Source: Treponema sp.
GTDB taxonomy: Bacteria > Spirochaetota > Spirochaetia > Treponematales > Treponemataceae
Assembly: GCA_016281495.1 (NCBI GenBank)
Contig: JAEEIU010000002.1
Coordinates: 124,001-188,000, forward strand
Length of the DNA stretch: 64,000 nt
Direction of reading: 5' to 3'
Under the pieces are notes generated by a model that had not been told where the DNA came from, ran no database searches, and worked only from the letters and a program-made list of their open reading frames with translations. A program made the translations under genes and the position numbers. Below, piece by piece: positions 26,501 through 35,545 of this stretch; position 1 is the stretch's first letter; each line of letters begins with the position of its first letter.

Positions 26501-29500
26501 TCTCTGTCCTTTCCTTTACATTCTTTGTAAGTGCTTCAATTTTGGCGGCAAGGTCTTTTTCAAGTGCACTGGCATTTACTTTTATTGCCTTTGTAATTGA
26601 AGCTGCCTTATCTGAGTATATCTTTGAAAGACTTGCAAACTTTGTGGTATATGACTTTTCAAGAGAAGCCGTCCTGTCCTTGATGTCGCGCTCAACAAGT
26701 TCTGTCCTTTCGTTGGCGTTTTTCTCCATCGTGCTTGTGCGGTCTTCAATAAGCTTAAGCAGTGAATCTGTCTGACCTGTAACGGCTACAGAAACATTCT
26801 GAGTCCTTTCCCTTACAGAGTTTTCAAGATTTGAGATAAGTTCCTCAACAGTTTCCTGGAGAGAAGATGTCCTGTCGTTTACCTGACCGGTGATGTTGTC
26901 CGTTACATCGCGTACTGACTGTGCCACTGCTTCGGTACGTGCATTAAGATCCTGTTCAAGGCTTCCGGTCTTTTCGTCTAGGGCCTGGGCAAGATTTTCC
27001 GTCCTTTTGTTCAGTTCCTGTTCAAGGCTTCCGGTCCTTACGGTAAGCACATGCTCAAGGTTTCCTGTCCTTTCGTTAAGTGCCTGCTCAAGGTTTCCTG
27101 TCTTAATGGCAAGCTGTTCCGCAAGGGTCTGGGTCTTTTCGATTAAATCATCGTTAAGGCTGCCTGTGCGTGAATCAACCTCTTCCTGCAATGCACCTGT
27201 CTTTTGGTTAATAAGATCCTCAAGTGCCTGAGTCCTTTCGTGTACCGTGCGTTCAAGTGAATCTGTCTTGTTGATTACGTTATCGACGATTACGGATGAA
27301 CGTTCATTTACAAGGTCCTCAAGAGGAAGTATCCTTTCGTTAACCTGGTTGGTAAGTGTCTCCGTGCGTCCGAATACATCATCCTGCAAAACAGCAAGGC
27401 GTTCGTTAACAGCATCCTCAAGGTCATCTGTCTTTGTCTGCAGGCTGTCCTGCATCATCTCTATCTTTGAATAAACTTCATCCTCAAGAGCTCCGGTTTT
27501 TGCAGTGACAAGTTCCTGCAATGATCCAGTGCGGTCATTTACAAGATCATCAATGCTCTGGATTTTCTGCTGCAGATCCTGCTCTATTCCGCCGGTCCTT
27601 GATTCAATCATGTTCTGAAGGCTCTGTGCCCTGTCAAGAATCTTTCCCTCAAAATTCTGAGTGCGTTCGGCAAACTGTTCCTCAAGAGTACTTGTACGGT
27701 TGCCCAAAAGATCTTCAAGAGATCCAGTACGCTCCTCTATCATGTTCTCGATGTTTTCTGCCCTGTCCATGATGTTGGATTCAAAATCCTGTACACGGTC
27801 GTTGAATTCCTGCTCGATTGAAGAAGTGCGTGTCTCAAGAAGCTCGTGCATTGAATCCGTGCGGTTTTCCAGCATTTCCTGAAGTTTACCCGTGCGGCTT
27901 TCGATCATCTCCTGCATTGAACCGGTCGTATTATCCAAAAGCTGCTGAAGGTTTCCGGTGCGATCCTTGACCATTCCGTCAAGATTCTCCGTCTTTTCAT
28001 TAAGTTCTGATTCTATGCTCTGAATGCGCCTGCTGAATTCCTGGGCAAGATCACCAGTACGTGTATCCAACAGGGTATTCATTGAACCGGTCTTGCTTTC
28101 CAAAAGATCTGCAAGGTTTCCGGTGCGGTCTTCTATCATGTCTTCAAGAATCTGGGCCTTGTCCATGAGGTTGTCCTCAAAATCCTTGGTCCTCTCTGTA
28201 AACTGACGCTCGATGGTTCCGGTGCGTGATTCAAGAAGTTCCTGCATTGAGTCTGTACGGTTTTCAATCATCTCCTGCATTGAGCTGGTCTTGTTCTCCA
28301 ATACTTCCTCAAGGCTTCCTGTACGGTCTTCTATTGCATCCTGGAGTCTGGACGTGCGCTCCTCAATCTCATCCTGAAGTGTGGCGGTCTTATCCTCAAG
28401 CTCGCTCTGCAATTCTGCGGTGCGGTCCTCAAGGTTCTGCGTATATGTGCTTGTAAGCTCGTTGTACTGTTCGATTGCGGTATCTGCACGTGAGCGGACA
28501 TCCTCCACCATTGAGTTAAGGCGGTCAACAACCTGAATCTCAAGTGCTCCGGACGTATCCTTGATCTGTCTTTCAAGATCGCTTGTGCGTTCCTCCAATG
28601 CAGCCTGAAGTTCAGCCGTACGTGTTTCGATATTGCGTGTATATGCTCCTGTTGTCTCGGCATACTGTGCGATTGCCTTGTCAGCCTGTTCCTTTACCTC
28701 TGCAATCATGGCGGAAATCTTCTGGTTGATTCCTACCTCAAGGGATCCTGACTTGTCGTTTATCTGGTCAGAAAGTATAGCCGTCCTGTCCTGCAATGCC
28801 TGATACAGCTCCTTTGTGCGGTTGTCAACATCCTGCTCATAGCTTGCGGTGGTGCTTCTGTAACGCTCGATGGCATTTTCTGTTTCCTGCTGAACGTTGA
28901 ACGTCATGTCATCCAGCTTCTGTTTGAGCAATGCCTCAAGAGCCTCGGTCTTTTTCTTTATGTCAGAACTGATTGTGGTTGCACGTGTATTCAAATCACC
29001 TGTCTTAAGCCTGATGTCGCCGTCAAGTGTGGTAAAGCGTTCGTTGAATGCATTTGCAAGTGAAGTCGTCTTTTGCTTGATGTCGGTATCCAGAGAATTT
29101 GTGCGTGTCTCAAGCTGTTCTGCAAGTAGGGATGTTTTTTCCGTAATCTCGTTTTCAAGATTCTTGGTAATCTCGTTGAGTGAGGTAGCCAAGGCAGATG
29201 TCTTTTGCTTAAGTTCTGTGCTGAACTCTGAATTCTTGTCGCTGAGCAAATCAGTAAGTTCTGTAACACGTTTCTTGATTTCCGCATCAAGTGCAGAAGT
29301 CTTTTCGTTGAATGATGATGACATCGCAGAGATACGCTGCTTGCAGGAAGCCTCAACAGTCTGTGTCCTGTTGCTGACGTACTCCTCAAGATCATCGGTG
29401 CGCTTGGTGACAGATTCTTCCAGGGAGTCTGTACGGGTTGCAACTGAATCCTCAAGTTCCTGTGTCCTCTGGTTATAGAGGCTTTCAAGATTCTGGGTGC

Positions 29501-31931
29501 GGTTTTCAAGCTGGCCTGCAAGGTCATCAAGACGGCGGTAGATTGTCTCTTCAACTCCACGTGTCTTTGAGTCAACCATTTCGGCAAAGCGTCCGGTCTT
29601 TCCCGTAACCTCTTCTTCAAGCTCATCGGTGCGTGTGCGGATCTGATCCTCAAGTGAGCGTGTACGTGTCTCCAATGCAACAGTAAGTGCGCTGGTCTTG
29701 TCGTTGAGTGTATTTTCGAGCCACTGTGTCTTTTCGCTAAGTGATGTGGTAAGGGTTTGAAGAACCTGTCCGACTTTCTCTTCAACATCATGTGTGCGTG
29801 TTTCAACAGAATTGGTAAGTTCCTCAACAGTGTCATCAACAGAAACGTCAAAGTCATTTGTCTTGGCCTGGATGGAATCTGTCATCTCCTGAATCTTGTT
29901 TGTAACGGATTCCTCAAGTTCCTGTGTACGTGTATGAACCGCCTCGGCAAGATAAGAAGTCTTTTCATTAAGTTCTTCCTCAAGTGAGCCTGTGCGGGTG
30001 TGCAATTCATCAGTAAGATTTGTAATCCTCTGGTTAAAGTCACTTTCGATATAATCAGTCTTGGATGTAAGGCTTTCGATAACTCCGCTAGTTTTTGCAG
30101 TAACTGCCGAAGTGATTTTCTCAAGGGTAGAGTTGACAGAGTCTTCAAGATTCTGAGTACGCTCGTTAACTGAATCCTCAAGGTTCTGGGTGCGTTCTTC
30201 CACAGAAGTTTCAAGATTCTGCGTGCGTTCCTCAACTTCAGAAGAAAGGCTTTCTATCCTGTTCGTTACGTTTTCTTCCAGAGTCCTTGTGCGGTCTTCT
30301 ACAGAGGTCTCAAGGCGTTCGGTAAGGCTTGCAACATTTTCTTCCAGAGTTGAAGTCCTTAGTTCAACAGATGCACTCAAATCTTCGGTGCGCTGTGTTA
30401 CCATTGACTCAAGATTGTTCAGGCGCTCTGTAAGGTCAGAAGAAAGGGTGTCGGTGGTGTCATAAACATTGTCCTCGATGGCCTTTGTGCGTTCCTCAAG
30501 GGAAGCGGAAACATTTTCCATTTTCTGAAGGACTGAATCTTCAACTTCACGCAAGCGGTCCTCAACCTCTGAGTTAAGGGTACCGGTCTTCTCGTCAATC
30601 TCTGAATAAATCCGGCTTGTCCTTTCGGTAAAGTCATCAACAAGAACCTTTGACTTGTCGGTAAACATAGAAACAAGGTCGTCCGTCTTTTCCTGATATG
30701 TATCCTCAAGTTCCTTGGTATGTTCCTTGAATGAGCGTGAAAGGTTTTCGTTTCTTTCCTTATATTCATCCTCAAAGTCTTTTGCACGCTGCTTGAATGC
30801 CTGTACAAGATTCTGAATCTTTTCGTTGAACTGGGATTCCAGATCCTGTGACCTTTCCTGGAACATCGATGCAATGCTGACTGAGTTTTCGTCAAATGCA
30901 AGGGCAAGGGCCTTTGTCTTTTCGTTGCATGAATTGTCAAGGGCATTGGTTCTGTCAACAACAAACTGCTCAAGGTTTTCAAGACGCTCGGTGAACTTCT
31001 TGTTGATTGTATTTGCCTGTCCCAAAAGCTGGGCGGAGATTTCTGCCATGCGCTGGTTGTATTCTTTTTCAAATGCCTTTTTCTGACCGTCAAGCGATGC
31101 GTTGAAGTTTTCCGTCTGCTCGTTGATGCTTTCCTGTGCGTTCTGGATGCGGCTGTCGATGAGTGCCTGCAGCTGCTTTGTCTGTATGCCAAGTTCTTCC
31201 ATGAGAGCGGCGCTTCGTTCATCCGAATTCTTCTGAAGCTTTTCAAATGCGGCGTCTTCAAGGCGGTTGGCCCTTTCGGCTGCATTGTCATAGGTATCCT
31301 TTATGTCTGCGGCAATCTTGTTCATGATTACGCGGCTTTCTTCTATTGCATGCTGTGTAGAATCTGCGATTGACTGGGCGCGGCTTTCGTATTCTTCCAG
31401 AAGTGAATCGCCCAAATGCTTGAGTCCGTTCTGGTTTGATTCGGTAAATTTATGTACAAGCGCCCCTATCTGCCTGTCGATTGAAGCCACCTTCTTGTTC
31501 TGGTCATTCAACCTTCCGTTAAAGACATCGATGACGTGAGCCTCGTCCTTTACCTTCTGAAGGTTTTCCTCTACCGCCGTGGTCATTTCCATAAGGTTGT
31601 GCAGGACCTCATCGTAGGAATCGATTTTGTCGGTGATGTAGTTGACCTGCTCTATCGGATCCTGAAGGCCAGCCACCAGCTTGTCAAATTCCGCCTTCTG
31701 CTGGTCCAGTCTCTTTACGGCTGCCTTGGCCTGGGCATCCTTGCTTTCAAGCTCGCTCCGCAAAAGCTGGATATTGTCTTTTTCGGTTTTGAAATAATCG
31801 TCAAATTCTGCCTGACGCCTGTCGGCATACTTTTTGACCTTATCCATAGCATTCTGACTTTTGGTTACCTGAGTAATAACAATACTGATAACAGCAGACA
31901 GAGCCGCTGACACTACGATAGCTAGAATCAT
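23514..31931 (-). CDS. Giant spirochaetal hendecad coiled-coil protein (SpiroCoCo-like)
   Basis: The protein has 2,805 residues. An N-terminal membrane anchor (about 2-22, ILAIVVSAALSAVISIVI) is followed by heptad coiled coil to about residue 259. Residues 260-1894 consist of about 148 consecutive 11-residue units with consensus (E/D)(R/K)T-x-x-L-E-x-x-(L/V)-x, broken only by a 7-residue step (986-992). Residues 1895-2750 return to heptad-like coiled coil. The C-terminus (IRENVKELKRMHWSNDEIAN, then LGISEEAVELILEI) is a small helix-turn-helix-like module. This fits the SpiroCoCo coiled-coil family of spirochaetes. A fully helical rod of this length would be several hundred nanometres long, consistent with a membrane-tethered filament or ruler in the cytoplasm. 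That role is inference. Confidence 0.88.
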   Translation of the reverse strand: MILAIVVSAALSAVISIVITQVTKSQNAMDKVKKYADRRQAEFDDYFKTEKDNIQLLRSELESKDAQAKAAVKRLDQQKAEFDKLVAGLQDPIEQVNYITDKIDSYDEVLHNLMEMTTAVEENLQKVKDEAHVIDVFNGRLNDQNKKVASIDRQIGALVHKFTESNQNGLKHLGDSLLEEYESRAQSIADSTQHAIEESRVIMNKIAADIKDTYDNAAERANRLEDAAFEKLQKNSDERSAALMEELGIQTKQLQALIDSRIQNAQESINEQTENFNASLDGQKKAFEKEYNQRMAEISAQLLGQANTINKKFTERLENLEQFVVDRTNALDNSCNEKTKALALAFDENSVSIASMFQERSQDLESQFNEKIQNLVQAFKQRAKDFEDEYKERNENLSRSFKEHTKELEDTYQEKTDDLVSMFTDKSKVLVDDFTERTSRIYSEIDEKTGTLNSEVEDRLREVEDSVLQKMENVSASLEERTKAIEDNVYDTTDTLSSDLTERLNNLESMVTQRTEDLSASVELRTSTLEENVASLTERLETSVEDRTRTLEENVTNRIESLSSEVEERTQNLETSVEERTQNLEDSVNERTQNLEDSVNSTLEKITSAVTAKTSGVIESLTSKTDYIESDFNQRITNLTDELHTRTGSLEEELNEKTSYLAEAVHTRTQELEESVTNKIQEMTDSIQAKTNDFDVSVDDTVEELTNSVETRTHDVEEKVGQVLQTLTTSLSEKTQWLENTLNDKTSALTVALETRTRSLEDQIRTRTDELEEEVTGKTGRFAEMVDSKTRGVEETIYRRLDDLAGQLENRTQNLESLYNQRTQELEDSVATRTDSLEESVTKRTDDLEEYVSNRTQTVEASCKQRISAMSSSFNEKTSALDAEIKKRVTELTDLLSDKNSEFSTELKQKTSALATSLNEITKNLENEITEKTSLLAEQLETRTNSLDTDIKQKTTSLANAFNERFTTLDGDIRLKTGDLNTRATTISSDIKKKTEALEALLKQKLDDMTFNVQQETENAIERYRSTTASYEQDVDNRTKELYQALQDRTAILSDQINDKSGSLEVGINQKISAMIAEVKEQADKAIAQYAETTGAYTRNIETRTAELQAALEERTSDLERQIKDTSGALEIQVVDRLNSMVEDVRSRADTAIEQYNELTSTYTQNLEDRTAELQSELEDKTATLQDEIEERTSRLQDAIEDRTGSLEEVLENKTSSMQEMIENRTDSMQELLESRTGTIERQFTERTKDFEDNLMDKAQILEDMIEDRTGNLADLLESKTGSMNTLLDTRTGDLAQEFSRRIQSIESELNEKTENLDGMVKDRTGNLQQLLDNTTGSMQEMIESRTGKLQEMLENRTDSMHELLETRTSSIEQEFNDRVQDFESNIMDRAENIENMIEERTGSLEDLLGNRTSTLEEQFAERTQNFEGKILDRAQSLQNMIESRTGGIEQDLQQKIQSIDDLVNDRTGSLQELVTAKTGALEDEVYSKIEMMQDSLQTKTDDLEDAVNERLAVLQDDVFGRTETLTNQVNERILPLEDLVNERSSVIVDNVINKTDSLERTVHERTQALEDLINQKTGALQEEVDSRTGSLNDDLIEKTQTLAEQLAIKTGNLEQALNERTGNLEHVLTVRTGSLEQELNKRTENLAQALDEKTGSLEQDLNARTEAVAQSVRDVTDNITGQVNDRTSSLQETVEELISNLENSVRERTQNVSVAVTGQTDSLLKLIEDRTSTMEKNANERTELVERDIKDRTASLEKSYTTKFASLSKIYSDKAASITKAIKVNASALEKDLAAKIEALTKNVKERTENLDLAVNQSASDMEANVTGIVSRLQEELDKKTSALEVAVRETNSDASEAITRKVNDITSDLMEKVNTLEAAVELKTKKLEDDTNSQILEFRDSVLATLNNARETAAELEQTTIGNTSRLDDIESRVQVKVQEIQQKYDGLFDEAFSRAEQKEASSYEKYKEMSVAHLNKYKSELQVFVSDMQKNIADSLADVQNRADLMRTQVEDAIADTKAQYEKSIEESHAIAERINQETTLSADKLANFDREMKEQFVMFDESLGKAMKSISMDYENKQSVFLAGLDKQLDKYKQEMDYRFNKLNTAGADVDKLEDALRKIMDQAQKRVLGDFEKFTTSVSKNHVNFETSLKSRSDKLKEEVETLEVTLEELKEKSYSTTSSQLKVFEDTFTMDLRKREEAINQQLNEWKNKFDTRIENFTNTYEESRKDLETRYADELKNRINEIQTKTTEQESRFQAALQTGQSTIENQINTVNQRLHDFIEQYRTALKSTTEQANAVLKQESDGYNRKVTEQLAENLRNINAQFVDIKAEFDQKYKNNTAIMDETIQSVNDFKIQIARQLKETNEKYEQDLQFFMQKQQQSYADIDSKTQESRQKVQDDIDILTDKAEAALKLYEDRSGQILQQLQKRYEAMVQSTQGMLQDATGQADRQIKELKHNLKDTVDADKQAYQRMIEHLNDDTNALQIRIDEINKGITRFTAQTGLFDKADQLKKQLNESIENLQTKINGFASYEVKVNNVRQMIEQVQQMSADIDNRISNFNSQKNQLESLEQKFSRLMALSNSMDDKIAELNVTNDKLVNMQVTVRNFQDSLNGIQAQYDRIETKAETIEKVANNVDRTADRIHDLERRLASCNTQLDDLPGQLEELQDGINLIMKHNDNINDAVDKLSSLQQILDETEERMDALNETKTGILGTEERLQQLAKNADKQIGVLQTISRTNVTKKKKEQEKAKKGSGITPQIRENVKELKRMHWSNDEIANSLGISEEAVELILEIPSDDE
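26250..31154 (-). repeat. Array of about 148 degenerate 33-bp units (hendecads)
   Basis: Reading the protein in 11-residue steps from SRIQNAQESIN (residue 260) to LKTKKLEDDTN (residue 1894) keeps the phase throughout, apart from one 7-residue insertion (TISSDIK). Typical units are ERTQNLEDSVN, DRTGSLEEVLE and SRTGSLNDDLI. Longer super-repeats are visible: a 66-residue block occurs about twice and a half (residues 1015-1180), and a block of about 130 residues around SMQEMIE is repeated near 1205 and 1330. Confidence 0.85.
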
Positions 31932-31982
31932 AAATGATACCTTTTAGAATATATCTTTTTATCTGTGTATACAGACTACACG

Positions 31983-32022
31983 ATTATAGCCTTATTATAA
32001 CAGTTATTCTATTTTAGCACAA
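31983..32022 (-). promoter_or_regulatory. Predicted promoter region of the coiled-coil gene
   Basis: Two TATAAT boxes occur on the minus strand at 31994-31999 and 31983-31988. TTGTGC (32017-32022) lies 17 bases before the first, inside the end of the HAD gene. The leader is about 50-60 bases with a weak AAAGG site. Confidence 0.45.
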
Positions 32023-32677
32023 TATCAAGTAATTGGCGATAGTTTTTGAAGCAAATATCAACATCTTTTGGCGGAATATTGAAAATTTTTCTCCATCCCT
32101 TGAGCAAATAGGCACTCCTCATGCCCGCATTAAGCGCCCCCTTGACGTCATAGCGTATGCTGTTGCCGACATAAAGCACTTCTCCAGGCTTTACCCCCAG
32201 CTTCATGGCAAGGATTCCAAAGGGATATAGTGATGGTTTTAAGGCCCCGGACTCCTCAGAACCTATACAAACGTCGCAGAGTTCCCTCATTCCCCAGATG
32301 TCACCCTTCTGTTCAGGCGGGAAATCAGAGAGAATTCCAATTTTATAGCCCTTTTCCTTGAGTTTTTCCATGCATTCCTTTGCATGGGGATACGGCTTGA
32401 ATTTGCGGAAATATGGCTTCATTCCGTCATAGCATATCTTCTGGATGTTGGATTTGGCTTCTTCCGGCGTGGTTTTCATCGCAAAAGCCAGAAGACGTGC
32501 CTGATACTCAAAAAAATCAGCAAGGGGAGCAGTCCTGTGCATCTTGTCCCTTACACGGCTGAATCGCAGGAAAAAGCTAAGGTGGCGCAGGACATAAAAG
32601 GAAAGACGTACATTCAGCTTCCAGTCTGCATAAAGGGTGCCATCAATGTCAAATGCAACGGCTTTTATACCTTCCAT
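32009..32677 (-). CDS. HAD-family phosphatase
   Basis: The protein has 222 residues with the HAD core. Motif I is AFDIDGTLY (nucleophile D10, acid D12), motif II is ILSDFPP, motif III is the K of GALKP, and motif IV is GNSIRYDVKGA. The helical cap between about 20 and 90 marks a subfamily I HAD, such as haloacid dehalogenase or phosphoglycolate phosphatase-like enzymes. The substrate cannot be told from sequence. It begins two bases after the lepA stop and is certainly cotranscribed with lepA. The promoter of the giant coiled-coil gene overlaps its end. Confidence 0.88.
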   Translation of the reverse strand: MEGIKAVAFDIDGTLYADWKLNVRLSFYVLRHLSFFLRFSRVRDKMHRTAPLADFFEYQARLLAFAMKTTPEEAKSNIQKICYDGMKPYFRKFKPYPHAKECMEKLKEKGYKIGILSDFPPEQKGDIWGMRELCDVCIGSEESGALKPSLYPFGILAMKLGVKPGEVLYVGNSIRYDVKGALNAGMRSAYLLKGWRKIFNIPPKDVDICFKNYRQLLDIVLK

Positions 32678-32679
32678 TT

Positions 32680-34485
32680 TCAGTTGTCTTCCTTTTCTCT
32701 AAGGACTGCCAGGAACGCACTCTGGGGAAGCTCCACATTACCTGCCATGAGCATTCGTTTTTTACCGGCCTTCTGTTTTTCAAGAAGCTTTCTCTTTCGG
32801 GTAACGTCACCGCCATAACACTTTGCAAGAACGTCCTTACGTACCGGATTTACGGTTTCACGGGCAATAATCTGGCTACCTATGGCACCCTGTATGGCCA
32901 CCTTGAACTGCTGTCGGGCAATCTCACCCTTGAGCCTTTCGCACACGACCTTGGCCCTTTCCACAGAAGACGCCCTGAAACAAAGCTGTGCCAATGCGTC
33001 AACCGGCTTTCCGTTTATAAGAATGTCGATTTTGACAAGATCCGTAGGCCTGTAATCGGTTACCTCGTAGTCAAAGCTGGCATATCCGCGGCTGTAGGAC
33101 TTGAGCTTGTCGTAGAAATCAAACAGGACCTCGGCAAGGGGCATCTCGTATATAAGTTCAACACGCTTTTCGTCCAGATACTGCATGTCCTTTTGGGTGC
33201 CGCGCTTCATACGGCAAAGTTCCATGATGGGACCCAGGTATTCTGATGGTGTGATGATTGAGGCCTTGATGTAAGGTTCCTCCGCACCCTGAATCTTGCC
33301 CTCGGGGAATTCGGCGGGATTGTCCACCCATAATTCCTCATGTCCCGCAGGCATGACCTTGTAGCGTACTGACGGGGCTGTAAAGATGATGGCCTGGTCA
33401 AAATCGCGCTCCAGACGTTCCTGAATGATTTCCAGATGAAGGAGTCCCAAAAATCCACAGCGGAAACCGTTTCCCAAAGCAAGGGAATTGTCCTTTTCGT
33501 ATACAAGGGAGGCATCGTTTAGCTTGAGCTTTTCCATGCTGTCACGAAGTTCCTCGTAGTCGTTTGAGTCAATAGGATAAATGGAAGAGAATACAACAGG
33601 CTTTACGTCCTTGAATCCAGGAAGAGGCGCTTCGGCTGGCTTTGAGCTAGTGGTTATCGTGTCACCGACCTTTACGTCCGAAACGGTCTTGATTCCCGCA
33701 ATGATGTAGCCTACGTCCCCCGCTTCCAGAACACCAGTGTCCTCGTACTTAATCTTGAATATGCCGGCCTGCTCCACCTTGTATTCCGCACCAGAGCTCA
33801 TAAGGCGGATTATATCTCCAGTCTTTACCCTGCCCTCTTTAATGCGTATGTGGACGACAACACCACGGTATTCGTCGTAGTGGCAGTCGAAGATAAGGGC
33901 CTGAAGGGGATTTTCCACGTTTCCTGTTGGAGCCGGAAATTTGGTTACTATGGCCTCCATAAGGTCGTCTATTCCCTGACCTGTCTTTGCAGAAACCAGC
34001 TGGGCATCCGCAGAGTCTAGTCCAAGATCGTGGTCTATCTGATGCTTTACGCTTTCTATGTCCGCACTGGCAAGGTCTATTTTGTTTATGACTGGAACTA
34101 TGGTCAAATCCTGTTCAAGAGCCATGTACATGTTGCTTACGGTCTGGCTTTCAACACCCTGGGTCGCATCAATCAAAAGAAGCGCACCCTCGCAGGAAGC
34201 AATCGCACGGCTTACCTCATAGCTAAAGTCCACGTGTCCCGGAGTATCAACAAAATTAAGCTCGTAATCGTGTCCGTCCTTTGCATGGTATGGAATTGTT
34301 ACCGCCTGGCTTTTTATCGTAATGCCCCTTTCCCGCTCTATGTCCATGTTGTCCAGAATCTGGTTCATCATCTGGCGGTCTTCGATGATTTTTGCCTTTT
34401 GAATCAAACGGTCGGCAAGCGTTGACTTTCCGTGGTCAATATGCGCCGTTATGCAGAAATTCCTCTTGTACTTTAAGTCTACCAT
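32680..34485 (-). CDS. lepA: Elongation factor 4 (back-translocating GTPase)
   Basis: LepA/EF4 is a ribosome-binding GTPase acting in back-translocation and initiation. The protein has 601 residues with G1 AHIDHGKST, G2/G3 DTPGHVDFS, G4 NKIDL, EF-G-like domains II-V, and the LepA-specific C-terminal domain (IGSQIIARETVNPVRKDVLA, then CYGGDVTRKRKLLEKQK). ATG 34485 (MVDLKYKRNF) matches other LepA starts. An upstream in-frame ATG at 34515 lies before the predicted -10 box. No Shine-Dalgarno site is present at 34485, so the mRNA may be leaderless. Confidence 0.96.
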   Translation of the reverse strand: MVDLKYKRNFCITAHIDHGKSTLADRLIQKAKIIEDRQMMNQILDNMDIERERGITIKSQAVTIPYHAKDGHDYELNFVDTPGHVDFSYEVSRAIASCEGALLLIDATQGVESQTVSNMYMALEQDLTIVPVINKIDLASADIESVKHQIDHDLGLDSADAQLVSAKTGQGIDDLMEAIVTKFPAPTGNVENPLQALIFDCHYDEYRGVVVHIRIKEGRVKTGDIIRLMSSGAEYKVEQAGIFKIKYEDTGVLEAGDVGYIIAGIKTVSDVKVGDTITTSSKPAEAPLPGFKDVKPVVFSSIYPIDSNDYEELRDSMEKLKLNDASLVYEKDNSLALGNGFRCGFLGLLHLEIIQERLERDFDQAIIFTAPSVRYKVMPAGHEELWVDNPAEFPEGKIQGAEEPYIKASIITPSEYLGPIMELCRMKRGTQKDMQYLDEKRVELIYEMPLAEVLFDFYDKLKSYSRGYASFDYEVTDYRPTDLVKIDILINGKPVDALAQLCFRASSVERAKVVCERLKGEIARQQFKVAIQGAIGSQIIARETVNPVRKDVLAKCYGGDVTRKRKLLEKQKAGKKRMLMAGNVELPQSAFLAVLREKEDN

Positions 34486-34494
34486 AATGGTAAG

Positions 34495-34523
34495 ATTATA
34501 GCAGATTATCGCCATGTCGTGAA
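34495..34523 (-). promoter_or_regulatory. Promoter of lepA, possibly leaderless
   Basis: On the minus strand TTCACG (34518-34523), 17 bases, TATAAT (34495-34500), then nine bases to ATG 34485. The predicted start lies within 2-3 bases of the ATG. Confidence 0.45.
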
Positions 34524-34570
34524 GTAGTTGCCATCTTTATATTGAAGGCAAGCGAAAAGTATAAATTGTG

Positions 34571-35476
34571 TCATTTATTAACACAGATACTCTCTGCAAT
34601 TTCCTGCACTTTTTCCAGAGGGAGACCCTGCACTTGTGCTATTTGTTCGTAAGTTAACACGTTAAGTTTCAAAAGGTTTCCTGCGGCTTCGATGGCTTTG
34701 TCATATGCCTCATCCTCATAGCCTTCTTCCCTCATGTTTCTCTTGAAACGCTCCTCGTCAAACTCTTCCAGAATCATTCCGATTACCTCCGCCTTCTGCC
34801 TTGCAAAGAATCCTTCCAGCAGGTTCTCCTCTATCGCCTCGTCAACGGCCTTTTTAACAGCTGCACGAACATCCATTCCGCTGTCCTTGTTGCGGCGTAC
34901 TTTCCCCACGAACCTACTGTAATCATACAACGCATTGCACTTTTTTTGAAGTCCCTCACTGTGGTTTTCGTTGATGTTCTTAACATAGGCGGTGAATTCG
35001 TAGGCTGCTCTGTAAAAATTCCTATTGTCATCCCTGTGATTAAAGGAGTCGGAGAGCCTCATCTCAAATTCATCATCGGTGTTTGTACTGCCATTGTAGA
35101 ACACGATAAACTGAGGAGCTGGAATCTCTATCTTCTTACACCTGTTTACATCCTGGTCTGTTTCAACCAGATAACCTTGATACAGCTGAGCAAAATACAG
35201 AAATCCCCTTAGTGGCATGTTATGGTTGAGGTTGGACTGCTGCTCGAAAAGTACCATCTGGTCTTCAATCAAAAAAGAAACGTCATTGTGCATGGTGATA
35301 TAAATCACGTTCTCAATAGTGTTCAGTTCCAAAGCATCCGGGTCGGTATAGCTCGTGTTGTTCAGGGCGTTATAGAGGTCAAGTCGCCAACGCTTGCTTT
35401 CCTCGGTGTTTCGACCGAATATGGCCTTGAAGAGTTGGTCCTTGTACTCTCTCTGGGTGTTTTGTGTTAAATTCAT
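34571..35476 (-). CDS. Rpn/PD-(D/E)XK nuclease family protein
   Basis: The protein has 301 residues. The N-terminal DQLFKAIFGRNTEESKRWRL and the FLIEDQMVLFEQQSNLN stretch (the E-x-Q variant of the nuclease core) are typical of the Rpn/YhgA-like transposase-nuclease group (PDDEXK_2). Residues 215-301 form a charged helical tail with KAEVIGMILEEFDEERFK and a terminal VLTYEQIAQVQGLPLEKV helix, as in many spirochaetal and Clostridial copies. These proteins occur in many copies per genome. Some E. coli members promote recombination-type transfer. No terminal repeats flank this copy, so it is not an intact transposon. A perfect 18-bp palindrome lies upstream. Confidence 0.85.
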   Translation of the reverse strand: MNLTQNTQREYKDQLFKAIFGRNTEESKRWRLDLYNALNNTSYTDPDALELNTIENVIYITMHNDVSFLIEDQMVLFEQQSNLNHNMPLRGFLYFAQLYQGYLVETDQDVNRCKKIEIPAPQFIVFYNGSTNTDDEFEMRLSDSFNHRDDNRNFYRAAYEFTAYVKNINENHSEGLQKKCNALYDYSRFVGKVRRNKDSGMDVRAAVKKAVDEAIEENLLEGFFARQKAEVIGMILEEFDEERFKRNMREEGYEDEAYDKAIEAAGNLLKLNVLTYEQIAQVQGLPLEKVQEIAESICVNK

Positions 35477-35527
35477 TGAAATTCTCCTATTTATGAAATT
35501 TAATGAGGGAGAAAAGATGTTTCCCCC

Positions 35528-35545
35528 ATACTATTTAAATAGTAT
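35528..35545. repeat. Perfect 18-bp palindrome upstream of the Rpn gene
   Basis: ATACTATTTAAATAGTAT equals its own reverse complement. It lies 52 bases before the Rpn-type gene, in a 140-base gap with no ORF. It could be an operator or simply AT-rich sequence. Confidence 0.45.

Noticed and set aside
28897-29478. 193-residue open frame antisense to the coiled-coil gene
   Set aside because: It is Ser/Val-rich and follows the repeat structure of the opposite strand. Many such frames occur along the array and none has a ribosome site.
26250-31154. 33-bp repeats as a possible CRISPR array
   Set aside because: The repeats are contiguous, degenerate and in coding phase. There are no spacers and no cas genes.
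34571-35476. Rpn-type gene as part of an intact transposon
   Set aside because: No flanking inverted repeats or target duplication were found, and no other transposase gene is near.
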